A DNA stretch of 5,287 bases from NCBI GenBank assembly GCA_017475875.1, contig JAFVET010000118.1:1-5287 (forward strand), read 5' to 3'. The notes beneath the pieces are model-generated. The model was not told the DNA's origin. It saw nothing but the letters and a program-made list of their open reading frames with translations, and searched no databases. Below are positions 1 through 5,287 of the stretch, one piece after another (the stretch's first letter is position 1; the number at the start of each line of letters is the position of its first letter). The stretch comes from Candidatus Methanomethylophilaceae archaeon. Lineage in GTDB: Archaea; Thermoplasmatota; Thermoplasmata; Methanomassiliicoccales; Methanomethylophilaceae. The translations under genes and the position numbers were made by a program.

Positions 1-695
1 CGAACACCATGAAGGTCATCGAGGCCGTCATCGTGGGAAGGTACGCCCATCAGAAGGTCAAGACCACACGTCGCGACATAGAGGTGGCGGTCAAAGCGCT
101 GAGGTCCATGGAGATAGAGGACCTTGCCCAGCAGAACGTCGACGAGCTCTCCGCAGGTCAGCACCAGAAAGTGGCTGTGGCGAGGGGTCTGGCGCAGGAA
201 CCAAAGATATTGATACTCGACGAACCGACCGCGAACCTCGATGTTAGGCACCAGGTCTACGTCTCCGCCTTCCTCAAGAAGCTGTCCGCACTTTCGGGCA
301 TGACCGTGGTCATGATATCCCACGACCTCAACCTGGCATCCACGTACGCAGACACCCTGATCGTGATGGAAAAGCCTGGTGTTGTGCACTCGATCGGCCG
401 TCCCGAGGATATAGTGACGAGGGAGATGGTCCGGAGGGTGTACGGGGTCGACTGCGACATCGCCGACGACCACGGGAAGCCTTACGTGGTGCTACAGGAC
501 GTGTTGGACCTGGACGATATGGGGAGTCCTGACAGCCGATCGCCTTCGGATCTATCGTCAGACCTGTCACAAGACGTTCGACGTACCGGGACCGTACCGA
601 ACACAACTTCCACGGTCTTCATCCAGATACCCACGCCGACGAGTATCGCATCTCTCATACCGGGCTCGTCCGCATACCTCTTAATGCGTATCTGA
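1..695 (+). CDS. ABC transporter ATP-binding protein, FecE/BtuD type (5' partial)
   Basis: This is the nucleotide-binding subunit of an importer for iron-siderophore, haem or cobalamin-like chelates. It would sit on the cytoplasmic face of the membrane with a FecCD/BtuC-type permease. The reading frame is open to the left edge, so the Walker A and Q-loop lie outside the window; the ATG at 9 is internal, since the family has more than 80 residues before this point. Counting from that ATG: signature LSAGQ at 47-51 (the LSGGQ variant usual in methanogen homologues), Walker B ILIL-DEP at 67-73, D-loop NLD at 76-78, H-switch His105 in ISHD, and the typical family end VYGVDCD at 144-150. Similarity to the family fades near residue 165. 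The last ~60 residues (from about 505) are Ser/Asp-rich or antisense to the convergent nuclease-like gene, and are probably a non-native read-through tail. The substrate cannot be told from this subunit. Family call is firm; the C-terminus is doubtful. Confidence 0.9.
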   Translation, partial: NTMKVIEAVIVGRYAHQKVKTTRRDIEVAVKALRSMEIEDLAQQNVDELSAGQHQKVAVARGLAQEPKILILDEPTANLDVRHQVYVSAFLKKLSALSGMTVVMISHDLNLASTYADTLIVMEKPGVVHSIGRPEDIVTREMVRRVYGVDCDIADDHGKPYVVLQDVLDLDDMGSPDSRSPSDLSSDLSQDVRRTGTVPNTTSTVFIQIPTPTSIASLIPGSSAYLLMRI

Positions 696-2269
696 TCCAA
701 CCCTTCCTCGGCCAATGCGATGAGATTTTTTCTTTCATCCACAGTGGTCTTTATCTCCATGACAACCGGAGGTTTTCCTCCACTTGCTGGGAAGAATATG
801 TCGGTGTTCCCATACCCTTTCGGGATCTCCTCGGCCGACACCATGTCCGGCGTCATTAGATAGGCCATGATGACGTCGCGATAGCGGTTGTGCCTCAAAG
901 AAGGATTCTCCTTCAGACGCCAGGATTCGTCCATGGCAATCCCCGACAATACCGATTCCAGATCCGCTTTAAGGAGAGGTGCGTCGGTCTGATATACTGC
1001 ATCCATCGCCTCTCTCACCCTCGTTTCTACTTCATCGGCTTTCTTTACCAATGAGATGAACGCCTCCGAGACCTCCCGGTTAACCATACCAATTTTACAG
1101 ACGGGCATGACATCGATCATCTTACCAGTACGGATAGTTTTCAGATACCCGGCCATGGCTAGATAGGAATAGACTTCGTAAGGGTTGACCGCGGGTGAAA
1201 TCATATCTGAATATGATATCCTATTATCAATGGGTGATTCCATCATCGACTCAGGATGCTCATACAAGTTCCTGAGGGACATGAGCGACCTCGAACCCAT
1301 ATTGGACAGAAGGTCCTTGGATATCCCTCCGCCGGTCATCCCATTCCAATAACCTTCAGGAGAGCACTTGTTTTTCAGATACATGATTACGCTATATGGA
1401 TTATACACATCGACGTTACCGAAGTGATACCCGTCATACCATTCACGTATCTCGTCTATCTTTTGCGGAGGAGTATTGGTGTCCCTGAGCAATTGGATGA
1501 CATCTTCCGTGGTAAACCCAAAGAGTTCGTCACCTTGCGCCTCAAGCGTGCTGCACACAACAGCATTGTTGAAACTGCTCAACATGCTGGTCTTTGCCAA
1601 AGGCATTATGCCTGTCACTACCCCGAACTGAATACATTCATTGAACTTGAACGTCTGCTCCATGAATGGCCTCAACTGCTCAATAATTTCCTCGAATCTC
1701 TCGGGGGAGTGTATATTCTGAATGCAATGATCGTATTCATCGACCAAGATAATGGTCTTCATTGAGAATACGTCGTAGTAAATCCTACAAAGTTGCTTAA
1801 TAAACATCGGCACATCGATATCATTCAGTGATTTCGATGACGCACATGAGATTAACTCGTAATCATCACTGTCAAATTCCTTCCCTTTCAGAATTTTCTT
1901 GGCCTCTCTAGCTACCGAAGACATAAGCGACTGCAGACTCATCTTAAATGCGCTTACCGATTCACATCTGAGATCACCGAAATTCATTCTAATGACTGGA
2001 TATGCATTCTTGTATGGCTTGCACTGCTCGCAGTTGTCTATTCTCAAACCTTTGAAGATGTCAGAATCATCCTTGTACTTCACATTGAAGTAATAATCGA
2101 GCATAGAGAGGTTGATGGATTTGCCGAAGCGACGCGGTCTAGTGTAAAGGAAAGTCTGATCCTTTGCTGAGCAGACCTCAGCAATCATCATCGTTTTATC
2201 CACAAAGTAGTATCCACCGCTAACAAGGTCGCGAAAATCCTTCATCCCATCGGGATACCTCTTCTCCAT
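482..2269 (-). CDS. AAA-ATPase-like / PD-(D/E)XK nuclease-like protein (PF09820 + PF08011 type, DUF1703)
   Basis: A 595-residue cytoplasmic protein of a widespread, uncharacterised family. The N-terminal AAA-like domain covers about 5-260: degenerate P-loop TRPRRFGKS at 43-51, Walker B IILVDEYD at 173-180, and a sensor-like VTG at 218-220. The family hallmark WYDGYHFG is at 277-284, followed by YNPYS. A C-terminal PD-(D/E)XK domain covers about 450-558, with Asp490 (GNTD), Glu505-x-Lys507 (MEIK) and Gln526, so the presumed catalytic set is intact. Departures from the usual pattern are DEYDHC in place of DEYD with a following small residue or proline, and a C80-x2-C83 pair. The start is well fixed: an in-frame TAA lies 9 nt upstream, with a weak AAGG ribosome site at 2274-2277. 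Residues 561-595 run past the usual family end into the ABC gene and look non-native. The gene is AT-richer than its neighbours (37-40% GC in two sampled 60-nt lines around 1741-1860), which suggests transfer. Nuclease activity and biological role are inferred only. Confidence 0.9.
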   Translation of the reverse strand: MEKRYPDGMKDFRDLVSGGYYFVDKTMMIAEVCSAKDQTFLYTRPRRFGKSINLSMLDYYFNVKYKDDSDIFKGLRIDNCEQCKPYKNAYPVIRMNFGDLRCESVSAFKMSLQSLMSSVAREAKKILKGKEFDSDDYELISCASSKSLNDIDVPMFIKQLCRIYYDVFSMKTIILVDEYDHCIQNIHSPERFEEIIEQLRPFMEQTFKFNECIQFGVVTGIMPLAKTSMLSSFNNAVVCSTLEAQGDELFGFTTEDVIQLLRDTNTPPQKIDEIREWYDGYHFGNVDVYNPYSVIMYLKNKCSPEGYWNGMTGGGISKDLLSNMGSRSLMSLRNLYEHPESMMESPIDNRISYSDMISPAVNPYEVYSYLAMAGYLKTIRTGKMIDVMPVCKIGMVNREVSEAFISLVKKADEVETRVREAMDAVYQTDAPLLKADLESVLSGIAMDESWRLKENPSLRHNRYRDVIMAYLMTPDMVSAEEIPKGYGNTDIFFPASGGKPPVVMEIKTTVDERKNLIALAEEGLDQIRIKRYADEPGMRDAILVGVGIWMKTVEVVFGTVPVRRTSCDRSDDRSEGDRLSGLPISSRSNTSCSTT

Positions 2270-2525
2270 ATTGCCTTAAACGTGTTTTACAGTGATAACG
2301 GTATCTTTGAGCTCCATATCTGAAGACCATATGTTTGACTGTAAATACAAGGGTAATCCACAAAGACTCGTGGTCCGTCTTCTTAACAAAAACGAAACAT
2401 AAACTTGTGGATACGGCAATAGTGATGGAACAAACACCAATTCAGACGTTATCGAAAGGAGAATGATTCACCGTCAGTGCCTTGTAATAGAAAATGGGCC
2501 CGGAATCCCGGGCCCCTTTGGGGTT
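2270..2525. other. Intergenic region between nuclease-like gene and ligase gene
   Basis: This 256-nt spacer carries the 5' region of the nuclease-like gene (read on the minus strand) and the ligase terminator. It is AT-rich. Two weak TATA-like stretches on the minus strand, at about 2328-2335 (ACATATGG) and 2339-2350 (TTGTATTTACAG), could belong to the nuclease-like promoter, but neither is convincing. No RNA gene is seen. A 13-codon ORF at 2425-2466 on the plus strand has nothing else to support it. Confidence 0.5.
2496..2515 (-). terminator. GC-rich hairpin with U-tract after the ligase gene
   Basis: Read on the minus strand, a perfect 8-bp stem (GGGCCCGG / CCGGGCCC) closes a 4-nt loop. 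It begins 10 nt after the ligase TGA stop (2526-2528) and is followed by ATTTTCT. The position and the T-run fit an intrinsic terminator for the ligase transcript. This would separate the ligase from the downstream nuclease-like gene on the same strand. In archaea the T-run matters more than the stem, and this run is short. Confidence 0.65.
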
Positions 2526-4622
2526 TCAAGCCTTCTTCAGGGTCACGAGGGCGTCGACGGCCCAGCATCCCTTGCCCTTGAGGCCGACGATGACCGGGTT
2601 GATCTCCAGCTCGTGGATCTCGGGGTTGTCCACGGAGATGAGGACGATCCTGCGGATGGTGTCCTTCATCGCCTCGATGTCCGCGACGGGGAGACCCCTT
2701 GCACCGGACATGAGCTTGTAGGCCTTGGTGGACGTGATCATCTGGTCGAGCTGCTCCTCGGTCATGGGCACATGGGCCTGGGAGATCTCACGGAGGATCT
2801 CCACATAGATCCCACCAAGTCCGAAGGACACGACGGGTCCGAACTGGTCGTCCCTGATCATCGAGAGGATGACCTCCTGTCCGGAGACCATCTGCTGGAT
2901 CGAGACTCCGACGATGTTCGCGCCGGGCACGTTCTTGGTGCAGGAGTCCATGATGCGGGTGTAGGACGCCTTGGCCTCGGCCGCGTCCTTCACTCCGACG
3001 ACGACACCTCCGACGTCGGTCTTGTGCTTGATGTCGGGGGACACGATCTTCATCACCACAGGGTATCCGATGCGGTCGCATTCCTTGGCGGCGTCATCGG
3101 CCGAGTTGACGATCGCCTCTCCGGGGGTCGGCACGCCGTAGGCCTTGAAGATCTCCTTTCCTTCGGACTCTGTGAGCGAGTTCCTGCCCTCCGAGAACGC
3201 GCGGTCGATAATCGACTTGGCGACGTCCCTTCCCTTGACGACGGGGATCTTGAGGGCAGTGGCGGGTTCTCCGACCCTTCCGGTCCTGTACCTGAGGATG
3301 TCCAGGGCGCGGACGGCCCTGTCGGGAGTGGGGAAGCAGGGGAACATACCCTCTCTGAGGATGTTGCCGGCCCTCTCGCACTTCTCCCCACCGGCGAAAC
3401 AGACGGTGGTGGGGCATGGGATGTCGTCCCTCATCTCGACGAGCATCTCCGCGACGGACTCGAGGTCCGCGGTGTCCAGAGGAGATCCCATGACGACGAT
3501 TCCTCCGACCTCGGGATCGTTCATGACGATCTCGATGACCTGCTTGAAGTACTGGGGCTTCGCGTCTCCACGGACGTCGATGGGGTTCGTGAGACCCGCC
3601 ACGGTGGGCACCTCGGTCTTGATCCTGTCGAGGGTCTCCTGCGAGAACTTGACCGCGTGGATGGTCGGGGCGTCGAAGGTGGCGTCCGCGGACATGACTC
3701 CGAGACCTCCAGCATTGGTGATGATCGCTATCCCGTCCTTCTTCATCGGACTGCAGGTGCTGAACACGCACAGCGCGTCGAACATCTCGTCGAGGTCCTT
3801 GGCCCTGAAGATGTTGAGCTTCTTGAACACGACGCTGTTGACGGCATCCGATCCCGCGAGGGAACCGGTGTGCGAGGATGCCGCGGCCGATCCGGCCTGG
3901 GTACGTCCGGACTTGAAGACCACGATGGGTTTCTTGACCGACATGTTCTCAACGGCCTTGATGAACTTCTGACCGTTGCTGATACCCTCGAGGTACATAC
4001 CGATGACCTTGGTGTTGGGATCCTGCGCGGCAGCCTCGAGAAGGTCCGCCTCGTCGAGGGAGGCCTTGTTGCCGAACGTGATGAAGTTGGCGAGTCCCAT
4101 GCGGTTCCTGTACGCCCAGTCGATGATGGACGAACCTACCGCTCCGGACTGGGAGAATATGGTGATGTTACCAGCCCTGGGCAGGAGGTGGGCGAACGTG
4201 GCGTTGACTCCGATGCGCGGGATCATGATGCCGAAGCTGTTCGGTCCGAGGAACTTGATACCGTTCTTCTCGGCCCTCTTGACGAGCTCCTTCTCGAGCT
4301 CCGCACCCTCGGGGCTGTCCTCCTTGAATCCGGCGGTGAGGATGGAGGCGAACTTGATGCCTGCCTTCCCGAGCTCGTCCATGGTGTCGGGGACGAGCTG
4401 CGCCTTGACAGCGATGACAGCGAGATCGACGGGCTCGCCGATCTCCAGGACGTTCTTGTACGCCTTTAATCCCTGGATCTCTCCGCCCTTGGGGTTGATC
4501 GGGTAGATCTTTCCCTGGAATTTGGCGTCGATCATGTTCCTCACAAGCATGCCGCCGAGTTTGGTCACATCGTTGGATGCGCCGATTATGGCGACCGATT
4601 TAGGGTTGAGGAGACTCTGCAT
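2526..4622 (-). CDS. acd: ADP-forming acetate/acyl-CoA ligase (alpha-beta fusion)
   Basis: A complete 698-residue protein catalysing acyl-CoA + ADP + Pi = acid + ATP + CoA in the cytoplasm (EC 6.2.1.13 type). It makes ATP from acetyl-CoA, or activates acetate in reverse. The order is that of archaeal fused enzymes. The CoA-binding Rossmann domain at about 1-140 has IIGAS at 12-16. Ligase-CoA domains cover about 145-450, with FSQSGAVGSS at 156-165 and the phospho-accepting His251 in SSHTGSLAGSD. After a linker near 450-475, an ATP-grasp beta part at about 480-698 has the second His533 (KHKTDVGGV), FGLGGIYVE at 600-608 and ELEINPV at 671-677. Both relay histidines are present, so the enzyme should be active. 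The start is fixed by an in-frame TAA 24 nt upstream and by the family N-terminus (LNPKSVAIIGAS). There is no Shine-Dalgarno site. Codons are GC-rich (63% GC in one 60-nt sample at 3421-3480). The acyl preference (acetyl, branched or aryl) cannot be told from sequence. Confidence 0.95.
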   Translation of the reverse strand: MQSLLNPKSVAIIGASNDVTKLGGMLVRNMIDAKFQGKIYPINPKGGEIQGLKAYKNVLEIGEPVDLAVIAVKAQLVPDTMDELGKAGIKFASILTAGFKEDSPEGAELEKELVKRAEKNGIKFLGPNSFGIMIPRIGVNATFAHLLPRAGNITIFSQSGAVGSSIIDWAYRNRMGLANFITFGNKASLDEADLLEAAAQDPNTKVIGMYLEGISNGQKFIKAVENMSVKKPIVVFKSGRTQAGSAAASSHTGSLAGSDAVNSVVFKKLNIFRAKDLDEMFDALCVFSTCSPMKKDGIAIITNAGGLGVMSADATFDAPTIHAVKFSQETLDRIKTEVPTVAGLTNPIDVRGDAKPQYFKQVIEIVMNDPEVGGIVVMGSPLDTADLESVAEMLVEMRDDIPCPTTVCFAGGEKCERAGNILREGMFPCFPTPDRAVRALDILRYRTGRVGEPATALKIPVVKGRDVAKSIIDRAFSEGRNSLTESEGKEIFKAYGVPTPGEAIVNSADDAAKECDRIGYPVVMKIVSPDIKHKTDVGGVVVGVKDAAEAKASYTRIMDSCTKNVPGANIVGVSIQQMVSGQEVILSMIRDDQFGPVVSFGLGGIYVEILREISQAHVPMTEEQLDQMITSTKAYKLMSGARGLPVADIEAMKDTIRRIVLISVDNPEIHELEINPVIVGLKGKGCWAVDALVTLKKA

Positions 4623-4880
4623 GAGGTCGGATATCCCATTATATTAGATAAGCATGACTGTCAATAGCGACCGTAGTTGAAAGAATTCGTATCCTAATCA
4701 ACACATTTCGTAAAGATTCTCAACTGATACTACGGATTTTTCATTACAACGACAAATAACGTACACTTATGGACACCATTCCTCCATCAGATCAAAATCA
4801 CGGAATGTGGGCGGCCGCTCCCGTTCCAACCGGGATTCGGAACCATAGGGAAACGACGCAGGTCGCTCTGTGGTTTCGGT
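4623..4880. other. Intergenic region between ligase and the right-edge gene
   Basis: This 258-nt spacer holds the ligase promoter at its left end and the 3' flank of the right-edge gene at its right end. The left 150 nt are AT-rich and the right 80 nt GC-rich, with a palindromic GCGGCCGC near 4811. A weak inverted pair (CCGTAGT at 4671-4677 and ACTACGG at 4729-4735) is present but has a 51-nt loop. I see no clear terminator, tRNA or small gene. Confidence 0.5.
4639..4651 (-). promoter_or_regulatory. Probable TATA element of the ligase gene (leaderless start)
   Basis: On the minus strand an AT-rich run (TTATCTAATATAA) lies 17-29 nt before the ligase ATG. With archaeal TATA boxes centred about 26 nt before the transcription start, transcription would begin at or next to the ATG. 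This agrees with the lack of a purine-rich ribosome site; the bases just upstream read GACCTC. The assignment is by eye and spacing. Confidence 0.45.
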
Positions 4881-5287
4881 TCACAGCCTCACGAGCAACC
4901 CCTCGTACAGCGGGCTGTATTCCGCTACTAGGAATTTCCTGGCGGTGAACCCCGATACCAATCCGAGGTCCTTCAGGCGTATCGTCTTGTTGAGACAGTA
5001 CACGTTCCCATCCTCGTTCGGCCTGATGACCAGGAGTTTGTAGTCGGGACTGATGTGGACGAAATAACGGTTGTCGGTGAAGGACGGGCTGCGGATGGTG
5101 TCCGGCCCGATGCGCTCCACCTCGAACCTCTGGGTGACCGGTTCGACCCTTTTGATCTGGGGTACGCCCCTCTGGAAGTTCGGATCGGGCCGTACGCCTG
5201 CAGCGACGTTGACGGGATAGGTGTCTGGGACTTCTGAATGGGACCTGTCTGATCCGTCTGCCGGAATCGCCTCGGGGGAACCGTTCC
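4881..5287 (-). CDS. Unrecognised protein, C-terminal part (5' partial)
   Basis: The frame ends in TGA at 4881-4883 and stays open to the right edge, giving 134 visible codons; the true start is outside the window. A GTG at 5118-5120 with AGAGG 7 nt upstream could be read as a start. However, the 55 codons before it contain no stop, have mostly G or C at third positions, and read on smoothly (IKRVEPVTQRFEVERIG), so I treat the gene as continuing. The first ~45 visible residues are rich in Pro, Asp, Ser, Val and Gly and look like a flexible linker. The last ~85 look like a small compact alpha/beta or beta domain with alternating hydrophobics (YFVHISP, KLLVIRP, KFLVAEY, GLLVRL). No transmembrane segment, metal site or known motif is visible. 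I do not recognise the family. It is on the same strand as the ligase but 258 nt upstream of it, so co-transcription is unlikely. Confidence 0.65.
   Translation of the reverse strand, partial: NGSPEAIPADGSDRSHSEVPDTYPVNVAAGVRPDPNFQRGVPQIKRVEPVTQRFEVERIGPDTIRSPSFTDNRYFVHISPDYKLLVIRPNEDGNVYCLNKTIRLKDLGLVSGFTARKFLVAEYSPLYEGLLVRL

Noticed and set aside
1256..1765. A 169-codon plus-strand ORF inside the nuclease-like gene
   Set aside because: It is antisense to conserved motifs (Walker B, sensor, WYDGYHFG) of the real gene and has no recognisable domain.
2198..2365. Direct repeat ATCCACAAAG (2198-2207 and 2356-2365) and inverted ATCCACAA / TTGTGGAT (2356-2363 and 2405-2412)
   Set aside because: Repeats of 8-10 nt are expected by chance in 5 kb, and the first copy simply encodes the family motif YFVDKT. 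They are not convincing as mobile-element ends.
2425..2466. A 13-codon plus-strand ORF (MEQTPIQTLSKGE)
   Set aside because: Too short, with no conserved feature and no partner gene; ORFs of this size are expected by chance.
2463..4469. A 668-codon plus-strand ORF antisense to the ligase gene, with GAAAGGA just before its ATG
   Set aside because: The opposite strand encodes a clear, complete ligase with both relay histidines. The antisense product is Asp/Gly/His/Leu/Val-rich and repetitive, as expected when a gene with GC-rich third positions is read backwards, and shows no domain.
4671..4735. Inverted repeat CCGTAGT / ACTACGG in the right spacer
   Set aside because: A 7-bp stem with a 51-nt loop is weak and has no matching regulator or RNA fold.
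4826..4846. T-arm-like GGTTCCGAATCCC on the minus strand, considered as a tRNA relic
   Set aside because: The loop has the wrong spacing for TTCRANN, and no anticodon or acceptor stems can be found around it.

Overview
The window looks like euryarchaeal DNA, most likely from a gut-type methanogen of the Methanomassiliicoccales/Thermoplasmata group. The reasons are a one-chain (alpha-beta fused) ADP-forming acyl-CoA synthetase, an archaeal-style TATA element placed so close to its start codon that the mRNA is probably leaderless, an ABC ATPase with the LSAGQHQ signature often seen in methanogen FecE-type proteins, and a strong preference for G or C at third codon positions. This assignment is inferred from protein character, not from a database search.

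Layout. (1) Positions 1-695, plus strand: the C-terminal two thirds of an ABC transporter ATPase of the iron-siderophore/cobalamin (FecE/BtuD) type; its start is outside the window. (2) Positions 482-2269, minus strand: a large AAA-ATPase-like plus PD-(D/E)XK nuclease-like protein, converging on the ABC gene and overlapping it by 214 bp. (3) Positions 2270-2525: a non-coding stretch containing the 5' region of the nuclease-like gene and a GC-rich terminator hairpin. (4) Positions 2526-4622, minus strand: a complete ADP-forming acetate/acyl-CoA ligase. (5) Positions 4623-4880: a spacer with the ligase promoter. (6) Positions 4881-5287, minus strand: the 3' part of an unrecognised protein gene that runs off the right edge.

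The genes do not form one pathway. The ABC ATPase would power metal-chelate uptake, the ligase links acyl-CoA to ATP formation, and the AAA/PD-(D/E)XK protein belongs to a common but functionally uncharacterised family that often behaves as accessory DNA. It is clearly more AT-rich than its neighbours, and its 3' end runs into the ABC gene in a way that suggests an insertion or rearrangement: each of the two convergent genes reads through into the other beyond the end of its conserved domain. This junction is the most interesting thing in the window. I see no CRISPR array, tRNA, rRNA, transposase or clear multi-gene defence system.
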